Positions 18,057 to 27,927 of a DNA stretch of 64,000 nucleotides are shown here, in pieces. The notes beneath the pieces were generated by a model. It was not told the origin of the DNA, made no database searches, and worked only from the letters and a program-made list of their open reading frames with translations. Position 1 is the first letter of the stretch, and each line of letters begins with the position of its first letter. The DNA comes from Candidatus Methylacidiphilum fumarolicum (GTDB lineage: Bacteria > Verrucomicrobiota > Verrucomicrobiia > Methylacidiphilales > Methylacidiphilaceae): NCBI RefSeq assembly GCF_949774925.1, contig NZ_OX458932.1:1302001-1366000 (forward strand), read 5' to 3'. Made by a program: the position numbers and the translations under genes.

Positions 18057-18914
18057 TTAAAATATATCATAATATGCTAATACAAAAAAGGTGGCTGTCA
18101 AAAGACTCACAAGAGCAGATAATCCTAAAACAACCCTATTTGGCATTCCTATATTGGCGCTTTTTTTCTCCTTTTCTTCTTTTTGAGATTCTTTTCTTCT
18201 CTCCCCCTCTGGCTTTTGTGGTAAAGTCTGTTGTTCCTTCTTTTTATCCTGTTTTAATTGATTGTCCCCATTACCAGTAGATTGCATTTCATGAGGCTTA
18301 ATAGATTCAGTAGTAAAAGAAACAAATGAGGATGGTTTTTCCGGCGTCGTAGAAAATTCTCTTTTTCCAAGTTGAGAAGTTTCTATAGGAGACAAATGTC
18401 TAGACTTCAATGAAGAAGGGATACCAACATTAACATCTTGTTTCAAAGAAAAGGAAAAAGGTTCTTCTTTTTTTTTCTCTTTTTCCTCGGGTTTGTGAAA
18501 AGAAAAAGGGGCATTGGGTTTTTGAAAAGGCTGTTGAGAAAGGGGATTGAGAGGAAAATTTCCTACTTTGAAGGAAGGCTTACCAAGCTCTGGATTTTTG
18601 TTCAACTCGCTTAGCTCGCCAGAAACCCCTTGGAAAGGACTGGATGGTTGTGCCATTTGTTGAGAAAAGAAATAACCTGGAGGAAAGGGTAAAGGACTAT
18701 GTAAAGAAGACTTTGGGATAAAAGGAACATGAAAATGGATGAAAGAACTTGTGCCAACGGATTCTGAATGAGGAGCATGAGGACTTTTTATAGGAAAAGA
18801 GGTGGAAGAGTGAGGAATCGAACTAGGAGAATGCGGAATGGGTTGATTCTCTTTGGTCTCTATTGGATCGTTTGAGCTTGGCTTGCGGAAAGGAAAGTTC
18901 AAGGCCATAGGCAT
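18057..18914 (-). CDS. Pro/Ser-rich protein with C-terminal membrane anchor
   Basis: Most of the 285 residues are low-complexity Pro, Ser, Phe, His and Lys, expected to be disordered. A single hydrophobic helix lies at about 258-280 (RVVLGLSALVSLLTATFFVLAYY), so it is tail-anchored. No family is recognised. It sits between ftsH and trxA on one strand, 69 bases after ftsH, and may share their transcript. The frame is kept open over 850 bases next to real genes, which supports it being expressed. Confidence 0.5.
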   Translation of the reverse strand: MPMALNFPFRKPSSNDPIETKENQPIPHSPSSIPHSSTSFPIKSPHAPHSESVGTSSFIHFHVPFIPKSSLHSPLPFPPGYFFSQQMAQPSSPFQGVSGELSELNKNPELGKPSFKVGNFPLNPLSQQPFQKPNAPFSFHKPEEKEKKKEEPFSFSLKQDVNVGIPSSLKSRHLSPIETSQLGKREFSTTPEKPSSFVSFTTESIKPHEMQSTGNGDNQLKQDKKKEQQTLPQKPEGERRKESQKEEKEKKSANIGMPNRVVLGLSALVSLLTATFFVLAYYDIF

Positions 18915-18983
18915 AGAGTGACATTTCTCCTCAAATTGGTCAAATGAAAAAAATGAGTCAAGTACTATAGAATTTATTAGTAA

Positions 18984-20897
18984 CTAAGAGCTGCTTACAG
19001 AGGAAGAGTAGGAGACTCCTTCTTGATTTTTCACTTTATCTAAAATACTTTTAAACTCTTCACCACTGAGAGTCTCTTTTGCCAACAGGATCGTTGTGAC
19101 TTCTTGTAATTCTTTAAGGTGCTGCTGTAAAATAGACTTCGCCTTTTCATAATTTTCTTCAAGAATCTTTTCTATTTCTAATTCGATAATGCGAGCTGTT
19201 TCGTTACTACATTCCTTCAGATAGGAACTATCAAGTCCTCCAAAAAGTGGTTGTGGGGGCACATAATGAGAAAGCCCTGATTTTTCTCCCATTCCATATA
19301 AACACACCATTTGTCGAGCAATCGTTGTTGCTACTTCTAGATCATTTTCAGCTCCAGTTGTAACGTCCTTATATATCAATTCTTCAGCGGCTCTCCCGCC
19401 CATGGCCACGCAAATCCGATCAAGCAGTTCAGATTTACTCAACAGATATTGCTGAGAGGCAGGAAGTTGTAAGGTATAACCAAGAGCAGCTCTGCCTCTA
19501 GGGACAATGCTAATCTTTCTTACTGGTTCAGCGTGTTCTAAATAAAAGGCAACAAGAGCATGACCCACTTCATGATAAGCAACTCTTTCCCTTTCTTTTT
19601 CAGAAAGTACGCGACTTTTTCTTTCCGGACCAGCAATTACTTTCTCCATCGCTTCAAAAAGGTCCTTTTGTTCTATACAGGTGGATTTTCTTCTTGCCGC
19701 TAGAAGGGCTGCCTCGTTAAGGAGATTGGCTAGATCAGCTCCTGAAAAACCCATGGTAGCCTGAGCGATTTCTTTGAAATTGATATCTGAGGATAAAGGT
19801 TTTCCTTTGGCATGAACTTTTAGGATTGCTTCTCTCCCATTGGCATCTGGCAGATCAACGACAACCTGTCTATCAAAACGACCTGGACGCAAAAGAGCGC
19901 GATCAAGAATTTCTGGCCTGTTTGTTGCAGCAAGAACGATTATTCCCTCGTTTGGATCGAAACCATCCATTTCAACAAGGAGTTGATTTAAAGTCTGTTC
20001 ATGTTCATCCGATCCAACTTGAATTCTTATGCCTCTTTGTCTCCCAATGGCATCCAACTCGTCAATAAAAATTATACAAGGGGCTTTGGCTTTGGCTTGC
20101 CCAAAAAGATCTCGAACACGCGCCGCACCAACACCCACAAACATTTCTACAAATTCACTACCACTAATAGAAAAAAAAGGCACTTTAGCCTCTCCAGCAA
20201 CCGCTTTAGCTAACAATGTTTTACCCGTTCCAGGCGGACCTACAAGCAACACTCCCTTGGGAATTTTTGCTCCAAGGGCCTTATATCGGGAGGGGTTTTT
20301 TAAAAAATCTACAACTTCTTGCAGCTCATACTTCGCTTCATCACATCCAGCGACATCAGCAAATGTTACCCCTGTGCTTTCATCTACTAAGAGCCTCGCT
20401 CGGCTTTTTCCTATATTCAGCAGGGAATAACCGGCTCCGCCTCCTCCAACAAACCTGGCAAGAGCAAACCAGACCAGAAAAAAAATAAGGATAGGTACGA
20501 CCCATGAAAAAAGAATTTGTGATAGTAAACTAGGTTTGACGCTCCCATAGACAACTCCTGCAGCCTGCAATCGTTTTACTAAATCAGGATCATCAACTCT
20601 TACCGTTGAAAAAAGCCCAATTCTTGGTGGTTTCCCTTTTTCTTCTGGTTTTACAATCAGCATTTTTCCATAGATTTCATCTGGAGTAATTTTACATTCG
20701 ACTATTTCTTTTTGATTTAGTTTATTGAGAAATTCGCTGTAAGGAATGGTCGAAACTGTTGCCTTATGAAGGCTCTCTTGCCATAACCACACGAGAAAAA
20801 GAGCAATTCCAATCTGCACAAGAAACCTTAGGTAAGGAAAGGGGGGTTCAGGCTCTTTTTTTGTGGGAAAGTTTTTTTTGGGAGGTGAAAGTTTCAT
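18984..20897 (-). CDS. ftsH: ATP-dependent zinc metalloprotease FtsH
   Basis: FtsH extracts and degrades membrane and short-lived proteins at the inner membrane. Two transmembrane helices lie at about 25-41 and 126-148. The AAA+ domain has Walker A GPPGTGKT (220-227), Walker [10 protein letters not shown], and the SRH near 327-343 ([21 protein letters not shown] spans it). The zinc site HEVGH is at 442-446. The length (637) is typical. It starts at ATG 20897. Confidence 0.97.
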   Translation of the reverse strand: MKLSPPKKNFPTKKEPEPPFPYLRFLVQIGIALFLVWLWQESLHKATVSTIPYSEFLNKLNQKEIVECKITPDEIYGKMLIVKPEEKGKPPRIGLFSTVRVDDPDLVKRLQAAGVVYGSVKPSLLSQILFSWVVPILIFFLVWFALARFVGGGGAGYSLLNIGKSRARLLVDESTGVTFADVAGCDEAKYELQEVVDFLKNPSRYKALGAKIPKGVLLVGPPGTGKTLLAKAVAGEAKVPFFSISGSEFVEMFVGVGAARVRDLFGQAKAKAPCIIFIDELDAIGRQRGIRIQVGSDEHEQTLNQLLVEMDGFDPNEGIIVLAATNRPEILDRALLRPGRFDRQVVVDLPDANGREAILKVHAKGKPLSSDINFKEIAQATMGFSGADLANLLNEAALLAARRKSTCIEQKDLFEAMEKVIAGPERKSRVLSEKERERVAYHEVGHALVAFYLEHAEPVRKISIVPRGRAALGYTLQLPASQQYLLSKSELLDRICVAMGGRAAEELIYKDVTTGAENDLEVATTIARQMVCLYGMGEKSGLSHYVPPQPLFGGLDSSYLKECSNETARIIELEIEKILEENYEKAKSILQQHLKELQEVTTILLAKETLSGEEFKSILDKVKNQEGVSYSSSVSSS

Positions 20898-20986
20898 TGC
20901 TTGAGTTGATTTAACTGAGCTACATGAAGCATTTTGGAAAATATAAAATCTAAAAAGAAACTTATAAAGAAGTAATTCAAAAGGTT

Positions 20987-21811
20987 TTAAGAAAGAAAAT
21001 AATTCTTTTGTTTTTCAGAAATAGGCATCTGGAGTTTACTCATTACTGCCAGCATATCTTCCCAAACTTTTCTTTTATTTGCAAGAGAAGGGTTGTGAAG
21101 CAAATAGGAGGGATGATACGTAGCTATTAAGAAAGCTCCATTAAAATCAATAAATTTACCTCTAACTTCGCTAATTTTTATCCCTATTTTTCCAGTCAAT
21201 CCTTCATAAGCTGTAGCCCCAAGAGCAACAATGACCTTCGGATTAATTAATCGTATTTGAGATAACAAATAGGGTAGGCAGGTGGCCATTTCTTCAGGAG
21301 TTGGTTTTCGATTTCCTTTTTGGCCTTTAGGAATGTCAGGTCGACATTTTAAGACATTCGCTATGTAGACTTGGTCGCGACTTAATCCCATAGCTTTGAT
21401 CATCTTTGTCAAAAGCTGACCCGCTGGACCAACAAAGGGTTCTCCCTGTTGGTCTTCTTCTGCTCCAGGGGCCTCACCAACAAACATCAATTTACTCAAA
21501 GGATTTCCTGTGCCAAAAACAGTCTGAGTACGGAATGCCACAAGATGCTGGCAATATTGACAATTTTCCACCTTGTTTTTTAAAAGATTGAGCTCTTGAT
21601 CCACTTTTTCCTTTGGTATTATTTTCTGATAGTTGGTATTGAGAGAGGAAGAAAAATCTGATAGCATATTTGTCTTCGACGCCTCTATGGATTGTACGGT
21701 CTCTTTTTTTAGAGTCCTTGAGAAAGAGAGATGGGTATAACCAAGGCTTTGAAGGATTTCAAGATACTTGTAGATCAACGCCTTGATCTTTCCATGGTTG
21801 ATTTTTTCCAT
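20987..21811 (-). CDS. Uracil-DNA glycosylase, family 4 (Fe-S)
   Basis: Family 4 UDG cuts uracil out of DNA and is common in thermophiles. The [4Fe-4S] cysteines are C84, C87, C156 and C178 ([24 protein letters not shown]). The catalytic motifs are GEAPGAEED (about 112-120) and the later ATYHPSYLL. The extra N-terminal 75 residues are not part of the core family. The start overlaps the end of the pseudouridine synthase gene by 53 bases. This is unusual, so a start nearer the core (for example M50) is possible. Confidence 0.9.
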   Translation of the reverse strand: MEKINHGKIKALIYKYLEILQSLGYTHLSFSRTLKKETVQSIEASKTNMLSDFSSSLNTNYQKIIPKEKVDQELNLLKNKVENCQYCQHLVAFRTQTVFGTGNPLSKLMFVGEAPGAEEDQQGEPFVGPAGQLLTKMIKAMGLSRDQVYIANVLKCRPDIPKGQKGNRKPTPEEMATCLPYLLSQIRLINPKVIVALGATAYEGLTGKIGIKISEVRGKFIDFNGAFLIATYHPSYLLHNPSLANKRKVWEDMLAVMSKLQMPISEKQKNYFLS

Positions 21812-22732
21812 AAAAGAATTCTAATGCCTCTTTAAAATCTTGAGGAAGAGGAGCAAAAATTTCGACAATTTTTTCCTTTTTCGGATGCAAAAACTTTAAT
21901 CCATAGGAATGAAGTAACATTGGGAATGCATATTTTCTAACGCCTTTCCCATACAATGGATCACCGATAATAGGATACCCAAGATGGGCGAGGTGAACCC
22001 TGATCTGATGGGTTCTTCCAGAAATAGGCCGACACTTCAGCATAGAAGCTTCTGAAGAAGCATAAAGAAGAGAAAATTGAGTTTCTGATTCCTTTCCTTT
22101 TGTCAAATGAACGGACATTTTTTTTCTATTTGTAGAATGCCTTTGTATATTCGATTTATAGATAAAGGATTGATAAGGAAATCTATTTTTGCATAAGCAG
22201 ATATATGTTTTTGTTATCCTTCGAGTAGAAAACTGCCAAAGAAGTGCTTTTAGAGCTTCTTCTGTTTTTGCAATAACCATTGCTCCTGAGGTATCTTTGT
22301 CTAATCTATGGACAATTCCAGGGCGATGAAGAGCAACGCTAGGTAAAGAATGACCATAGTGGAAAAGCAAACCGTTAACTATAGTCCCTGACCAGTGACC
22401 ACATCCAGGATGAACGACTATACCTCTTTGTTTATTAATAACTATAACTTCTTCATCCTCAAAAAGGATGTCTAAAGGGATATTCTCTGGGAGAGGAGGA
22501 AATGCATTATCGTCCTCTTCCGCATCAAGAATTTCAATTTCTTCTCCGCCTCGAATCAAATAAGAAGGTTCAATGGGGATATCATTTTTAAAACGAAGTG
22601 TCCCATTTAATATTTTTTTTTAATCTTGTTTCTTGATAATTTTAAAATCGAAGCTAAAAAAGTGTCAATTCTTTGCCCCACTCCTTTTTCCATCTCCACT
22701 TTTGAAACAGACTGTTGTCGAATTTCCCCCAT
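21759..22732 (-). CDS. rluD: RluD-type pseudouridine synthase, frame broken at an A9 run
   Basis: Pseudouridine synthase of the RluA/RluD family, modifying 23S rRNA. The catalytic Asp lies in HRPGIVHRLDKDTSG, and RTHQIRVHLAHLGYPIIGD follows near the end. The full protein would start at ATG 22732 after GAAGG, with an S4 RNA-binding domain (VGQRIDTFLASILKLSRNK). At nine A's (plus-strand T 22613-22621) this frame runs into a stop (KKKY). The downstream frame is open and continues the S4 domain (LNGTLRFKNDIPIEPSYL). One extra A would make it whole. The part after the shift alone could start at TTG 22559. Confidence 0.8.
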
Positions 22733-22767
22733 AAAACCTTCAGAAGAGAAATTTAAATGGATTATTT

Positions 22768-23043
22768 TTAAGATTCAGTCGATCTTCCTACTTCTACCTC
22801 CATGACATCGAGATCTCCGTCATCTCCAATGGCTTCCACTGGGCAGCCTTCTTTAGCTTCCCTGCATTGTTCTTCTTCTTCCGGTGTCTGAGGCTGCTTG
22901 TAAACATAGGAATGGCCACCATCATCGTTTCTTTTGAAATTTGCAGGGGCCGTCTCCCTACATAAATCGCAATCTATACATTGCGTATCGACGTAATATT
23001 TTCCAAAAACGTTTCCTGGATATTTATTATTTCTATCAGCCAT
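22768..23043 (-). CDS. [4Fe-4S] ferredoxin
   Basis: A 91-residue acidic electron carrier. The cluster ligands are C22, C25 and C28 (CIDCDLC) with the distal C67 in GCPVEAIG. C60 is an extra cysteine that may form a disulfide or aid the cluster. Only one full cluster motif is present, and no neighbour points to a partner. It starts at ATG 23043 after AGAGG. Confidence 0.9.
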   Translation of the reverse strand: MADRNNKYPGNVFGKYYVDTQCIDCDLCRETAPANFKRNDDGGHSYVYKQPQTPEEEEQCREAKEGCPVEAIGDDGDLDVMEVEVGRSTES

Positions 23044-23447
23044 TTTAACCTCTATTATTCTCTACTTTCTATTTATACTTAATGTACTATTCCCGTCAAG
23101 CCCCAATAACGGTGACGAGATTTTTACGCTCTCACCTTTTCGAGAACTCCATCTCTTCATTCCCTGGATAGTCTTCGCTCTAATCCGTTTCCACAGACGT
23201 CAATATTTTTAAAACAATTTTGCATTATGTCAAAGAGATATTGAGAAACAGTATATTGTAAAAGAACCATTTTACGTCCTTTGAAAAATAGTTCCTATTT
23301 TTAGAAAACGGTATGTATAGATCAAAAAGAGGGGATAAGAAAAGGATGAAAAAAAAGAAAAAGAAGAGATTTTTTATTTCATTTTTATTAGACAAATCTT
23401 TAGGCAGTTCTTAAACATGAATTAAAAAGAAAACCCATTTTTTAACT
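23044..23447. other. Intergenic region, divergent ferredoxin and bioD
   Basis: About 400 bases that must hold the promoters of two divergent genes. I see no repeat, riboswitch or terminator that I would defend. A purine-rich run (GGGGATAAGAAAAGGATG) occurs near 23333-23350 but leads only to a 16-codon frame. Confidence 0.4.
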
Positions 23448-24092
23448 ATGACTGTTTTTATAACAGGAACAGATACTGGGGTAGGGAAAACAGCCTTTAG
23501 CTATGAGCTTGTGAAATATTGGAGAACAAAAGGATACGATGCCATTGGCTTAAAACCTATTTCTACTGGTGGAAGAGAGGATGCTATAAAACTTTGGGAA
23601 GCATCCGACAGAAGAACCAGTTTAGACAACCTAAATCCATTTTATTTTCCTGAGCCTATGGCGCCTGCAATTGCTGCAGAACTAGAAGGAAAATTCATCC
23701 ATCTTATGGACGTGCAAAAAGCAATTGTTCACATGGTGGGGAGCTTTAGTCATGTTGCTATTGAAGGGATAGGAGGATGGTTGACCCCACTTTCACGAAA
23801 ATGGCTTTTAAGAGACCTCGTTCAAATTCTCCACTGTCCTGTTGTTATTGTTGCACATACCCGACTTGGATATCTTAACCATACATTTCTTACAATCGAA
23901 AACATCCTAGCCGCAGATATTTCTATCAAGGGCCTTATATTGAACCAATATGCTTCTTTGGGCGTTGTTCCAATGGCGATAGAACTTATTGAAACAAGAT
24001 ATAATATCCCAATAGCCCTAATAGATGATTTTGGAAAAAGTCCCTTTCGTTGCCCTCAATGGTTAGAAGATGCTGCTTCTAATTCTTTGTAA
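23448..24092 (+). CDS. bioD: Dethiobiotin synthetase
   Basis: BioD makes dethiobiotin from 7,8-diaminopelargonic acid, CO2 and ATP, one step before BioB. The P-loop GTDTGVGKT is at 7-15, followed by GLKPISTGGREDA (substrate-binding Lys) and the EGIGGWLTPLS stretch. The length of 214 residues is normal. The gene stands alone, far from bioB, and its last 37 bases overlap the convergent gene at 24056. Biotin genes are therefore scattered here. Confidence 0.92.
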   Translation: MTVFITGTDTGVGKTAFSYELVKYWRTKGYDAIGLKPISTGGREDAIKLWEASDRRTSLDNLNPFYFPEPMAPAIAAELEGKFIHLMDVQKAIVHMVGSFSHVAIEGIGGWLTPLSRKWLLRDLVQILHCPVVIVAHTRLGYLNHTFLTIENILAADISIKGLILNQYASLGVVPMAIELIETRYNIPIALIDDFGKSPFRCPQWLEDAASNSL

Positions 24093-25483
24093 CCGAAATA
24101 CTTTTTTTCACGGATAATTTCCACTGCTCTTATTGGTACCAATTCTTTCCATCGGGGATCTCCTGACTTGATATATTCTGTAACTTCCTTTGGAGAAAAA
24201 GATTTAAGGGGTGGATTAATGGGATGCAAAGGGACCAAATGACTCGATTCCAGAAGATAATTGTAGATATGTTTGATTGAACCTTTTATCTCCAGATTTT
24301 CGGCAGTTATAAGTTTGGAGGTTTGAGGATCAAAAGTAGGATAGACATAAAGTTTGATTTTCTTTTTAAAAAGTCTGCCCATGGCTTCCAGAATACCTCC
24401 TTCGACATAGGAATAATATTTTTCGTTAAAAAGTTCTTGAAGAAGGGGAATTCCCAGAACCAGACCAATGAGATTTTTGGTAAAACGATTCAAATAGGTC
24501 GAAATTTCATAAAATTCAGCGTAATTTGAAATTAGAACATGTTGTTTTAATGCACAGAGGAGTTCAATTCTTTGGATAAAATTGTCTTTATCGATCGTGC
24601 CCATTTCGGTTAAAAGATTTCGTGTAGTAATCTCCATTATTTCCAGTTTTGGGACATTGGAAATTTCTGGTTCCTGTAGAAATTTGGCTCTGGCCACTTC
24701 CATCATTTCCATATTGAGATTCGTCACAGGTTCAAACCTTCCTCTTTCAATCAAAATAGCTTTTTTGTAGAGAAGATCCGAAGGCTGAACAGCTTTGCCA
24801 TTGGGTGTAAACAGAATCACTGGAGTGAGCCCAGAAATTAGGAGCTGTAAGTTCAACAATCTTAAGTCAATTTTTTCGAATAAATGCCCAGAAGTATCGA
24901 TTAAATCGACTTCAATTTTCCCTGGAGCAATATTGTCCATCAAAGATTCTATGAAAAGCACTAGATCTTGATTGTAATAAAAGGCTCCATAGATCAAATT
25001 GACTCCTAAAATCCCGAGTGTTTCTTGCTGTTGTAACCGTTCCTGCTCAAGGAATCGAACATGGATGATAACATCATTCCATTTTCCCATTGGATCGTCT
25101 TGAAATCTAATTCCCATCCAACCATGGCAATCCATTCGCTGTTGATATCCCTGAATGGTAACGGTATCTGCAAAGACAAAAAATTGTGTGCTTTTTCCTC
25201 GCTTAACCTCCAGTCTGTCGATTAAAAGGTCATATTCATGGTCTAGCATTCTTGAGAGCCTTTCTTGACAGACGTATCTTTCGGTAGGCCCATATATGGC
25301 GTCACTGACTGTCATGTCGTATGCAGAAATGCTTTTAGCAACCGTTCCAGCAGCTCCTCCAACTTTGAAAAACCAGCGGACAACTTCTTGTCCTCCACCA
25401 ATTTCAGCAAACGTTCCATATCTTTGGGAATCAAGATTGATTTGTAGTGCTTTTTGATGAGTGGTTAAGGTTGATTTGTCCAT
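24056..25483 (-). CDS. Large conserved protein of unknown function
   Basis: 475 residues, cytoplasmic, with no signal peptide or membrane segment. Sections such as FAEIGGGQEVVRWFFKVGGAAGTVAKSIS (about 21-49) and KYYSYVEGGILEAMGRLFKKK are the sort conserved across a whole family. From memory, relatives in Verrucomicrobia carry doubtful database names, such as TonB-dependent receptor. Nothing in this sequence supports a receptor: there is no barrel, plug or export signal. The gene is convergent with bioD and divergent from pdxH. I do not assign a function. Confidence 0.6.
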   Translation of the reverse strand: MDKSTLTTHQKALQINLDSQRYGTFAEIGGGQEVVRWFFKVGGAAGTVAKSISAYDMTVSDAIYGPTERYVCQERLSRMLDHEYDLLIDRLEVKRGKSTQFFVFADTVTIQGYQQRMDCHGWMGIRFQDDPMGKWNDVIIHVRFLEQERLQQQETLGILGVNLIYGAFYYNQDLVLFIESLMDNIAPGKIEVDLIDTSGHLFEKIDLRLLNLQLLISGLTPVILFTPNGKAVQPSDLLYKKAILIERGRFEPVTNLNMEMMEVARAKFLQEPEISNVPKLEIMEITTRNLLTEMGTIDKDNFIQRIELLCALKQHVLISNYAEFYEISTYLNRFTKNLIGLVLGIPLLQELFNEKYYSYVEGGILEAMGRLFKKKIKLYVYPTFDPQTSKLITAENLEIKGSIKHIYNYLLESSHLVPLHPINPPLKSFSPKEVTEYIKSGDPRWKELVPIRAVEIIREKKYFGYKELEAASSNH

Positions 25484-25586
25484 GAGATAAAATAATTTAC
25501 TCGCTCATAGGGAAATTCAAAAACCATTGCGAGTATTGTCTTCTTGTATTTCTGCTACTTGTCATATTCAAGAAAAAATCGTAGAT

Positions 25587-26237
25587 ATGAGAATCATGTA
25601 CCTTAAAGAAAAACAAAGAGACTATTTTGGAACGGCTCTCTCTATGGAAGAATTAGATCCAAATCCCTTGCGACAGTTCATCAAATGGTACGAAGTTGCC
25701 CTAGAAACCGAACCCCTTGAACCAAATGCGGTAGCGTTAGCTACTTCAAACAATCAAGGGGAAATGAAAGTTCGCTTCGTTTTAATCAAAGCAATTGATG
25801 ACAAAGGCTTTCTTTTTTTTACAAATTACTTAAGCATCAAGGGCAAACATCTTGAAGAAAATCCAAAAGCCTCTTTTGCTTGTTATTGGCCAACCCTTTA
25901 TAGACAAATTTGCGTCAGTGGGATCTGTGAAAAAACCAGCTATGAATTGTCCCTTCGTTATTTCCGAACGCGTCCTTTCTTAAGTCAAATTGCTGCATAT
26001 ACTTCTCCACAAAGTCAACCCATTCCAACGGATAGAACTTATATGGAAACTCTTTTCGATCAAAATAGAACCAAATACGCCTCCCTAACCGTTCCTATGC
26101 CTGATAATTGGGGAGGATACCGACTGATTCCTGAAAAAATAGAATTTTGGCAAGGCAGAGAAAATCGTTTCCATGACCGTTTTCTTTATTCCAAAGAAGC
26201 TTCGGGCCAATGGAAAATTGAACGACTGGCTCCTTAG
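25587..26237 (+). CDS. pdxH: Pyridoxamine 5'-phosphate oxidase
   Basis: PdxH is an FMN enzyme that oxidises pyridoxine or pyridoxamine phosphate to pyridoxal phosphate. Seen here are EPNAVALATSN, VRFVLIKAIDDKGFLFFTNY (FMN site), KASFACYWPTLYRQICVSG and the C-terminal EFWQGRENRFHDR motif. I chose ATG 25587; the upstream TTG frame adds 20 residues not like the family. It is monocistronic, as far as I see, and is followed by a cytochrome gene. Confidence 0.93.
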   Translation: MRIMYLKEKQRDYFGTALSMEELDPNPLRQFIKWYEVALETEPLEPNAVALATSNNQGEMKVRFVLIKAIDDKGFLFFTNYLSIKGKHLEENPKASFACYWPTLYRQICVSGICEKTSYELSLRYFRTRPFLSQIAAYTSPQSQPIPTDRTYMETLFDQNRTKYASLTVPMPDNWGGYRLIPEKIEFWQGRENRFHDRFLYSKEASGQWKIERLAP

Positions 26238-26375
26238 CTGTTAATAAGAAAAAGAAATTTTATTTTATGATTGACAAAAATTTTTATCTTAAGTTCTTCT
26301 ATGAGAAAGAACTTTAACAATAAATCCATATGGATAAATAAAATAAGTAACTAACTTAAAAGGGCATTACTCTAT

Positions 26376-26849
26376 ATGAAAAGAAAATTTTACAAAGCAC
26401 TTGTTCTAGGAATTTCCTCTCTTTTTTTCTCAACTTCTCTTTTTGCTCAAGACATAATGAAAGATGGAAAGAAGTTTTATGAAATGAATTGTGCGGCTTG
26501 CCATCAACCAACGGGTACTGGTGTACCTGGGGTTTATCCACCTTTATCCGGAACAAAAATCGTTAATGGTGGCTCAAAAAGAGTTGTTGCTATTATTTTA
26601 AATGGCTTGCAAGGGCCCTTTAAGGTCGATGGTACGCAATACAACGGAGTGATGCAACCCTGGAAAGCCATATTATCTGACGATCGGATTGCTGCGGTGG
26701 CTACCTACATTAGACAATCATGGGGTAACAAAGGAACTCCTGTAACGGTCGAACAGGTCAAAGCTGCTAGAGAAGAATATAAAGGTCGAACAGCTCCTTT
26801 GAGTGAAGCAGATGTTAATGCTATTCCTGATGAGGATATAAAGCCTTAA
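26376..26849 (+). CDS. Exported monohaem cytochrome c
   Basis: A signal peptide (residues 1-24, ending SLFAQ) and one haem site, C39-x2-C42-H43 (CAACHQ), mark a periplasmic class I cytochrome c of 157 residues. A likely axial Met is in YNGVMQPWKAILSDDRI. It has the shape of a small electron shuttle between dehydrogenases and terminal oxidases, but no neighbour names its partner. A TTGACA at 26271 upstream lacks a convincing -10 box. Confidence 0.85.
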   Translation: MKRKFYKALVLGISSLFFSTSLFAQDIMKDGKKFYEMNCAACHQPTGTGVPGVYPPLSGTKIVNGGSKRVVAIILNGLQGPFKVDGTQYNGVMQPWKAILSDDRIAAVATYIRQSWGNKGTPVTVEQVKAAREEYKGRTAPLSEADVNAIPDEDIKP

Positions 26850-26893
26850 AAACAATTGTGTCCAGAAGAGCAAAGAATCGTTATTGATCTTGT

Positions 26894-26921
26894 CATGCCA
26901 ATCTAGTTATAAATCGGCATG
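26894..26921. other. Stem-loop after the cytochrome gene
   Basis: CATGCC (26894-26899) pairs with GGCATG (26916-26921), with extra AT pairs inside. There is no T-run, so it is a weak terminator candidate. It also stands at the start of the decayed insertion-sequence zone and could be part of an element end. Confidence 0.3.
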
Positions 26922-26939
26922 GCGAAGATAAATTCGCCG

Positions 26940-27927
26940 TAGAAGTTTGGCGCACTGATCGGTCAGAGCGTCAACAGGCAGTAGCGAAAGGAGTCGGGAA
27001 GAAGAGGTGCCCGCCAAACGGACTCAGCCAATCCGACGCTACTATCCCCATGAGGACTATCTGCGGATGATCGGGCAAAAGGCGACGAGAGTGCTGCACA
27101 AGCGCGTATACAAGAGTCTGCCAGCGCCGGGCAAAAGAGGGATCTCAAGGAATCAGCGGGAAGCCATTGACAAGGTTTAGACTAGTTCAAGACAAAACGG
27201 TGGCCGAACGGCTGAAGGAGGTGGGCAGGGGACTCAACACCAAGAGAAAGAATTTCCTTACATCTGATGGAGAGGGTGGAACGGGCCGATGTCTCCGATG
27301 GTCATGGTGGCCCACAAGGACCGGATGGTCCGGTTTGGTTTCGAATGGCCCCTAGAAGTTTTGCTCGTCTCATGGAATCAAAATCCTCGTCATGAATGGG
27401 CAAGTCCCTCTCTTCCGCAGGAAAAGATGTTCAAGGATCTATTCTTGATCCTTCGCTGCTTTCCTAAGCCCTCTTTACGGCTTGGACCAATACAAAAGAA
27501 AAGACCAGAGGGCAATAGGAAAAGGCGATAAGGCTGGAAAAGCCGACGTGGCGAACAATCCAGGAAAGGGAGCTTGGAGCTGAATAAGAAAAAGCGCCAC
27601 ATGCTCGCGAACCTTTTCCTTCGCTACGCCGCTTAAGAAGGAGTAGTTTCTTGTCTATCATTCCGAACTAAACCGTTTCGCACAAAGTCTTGGGCAAACG
27701 TAAAGAGCAGATCTACTGGTAAAAGCACAATAGAAAAGCCCAAAGGGCTTACAGGCAAGGATGTGGAAGGCAAGCCCTTAAGGAGGCCTATTGAGGCCAT
27801 TGGAAAATGGCTCCTGTCTGTAGCCGTAGAGATGAAGCCAAGAACTATAAGAGGATAAAATGGAGGGAAGAAGAAACGCCTTTTGTTTATTGGCTAGTCA
27901 GTTCAACCGCAACGGATCGACTCGGTA
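26940..27927. other. Decayed insertion-sequence zone with no intact gene
   Basis: GC-richer than its neighbours and full of short open frames that do not join into a known protein. One plus-strand stretch (about 27030-27170) reads RYYPHEDYLRMIGQKATRVLHKRVYKSL and ends soon after, with no family I recognise. It probably holds older insertion debris, perhaps including the 5' part of the tnpB copy that follows. Confidence 0.45.

Noticed and set aside
26271-26302. TTGACA ahead of the cytochrome gene as a standard promoter.
   Set aside because: No -10 box at 16-18 bases; the nearest candidate, TTCTAT, is at 20 bases.
26940-27927. Assigning the RYYPHEDYLRMIGQ fragment to an IS607-type serine recombinase.
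   Set aside because: The helix-turn-helix likeness is slight and no catalytic serine region follows, so I left it as unassigned debris.
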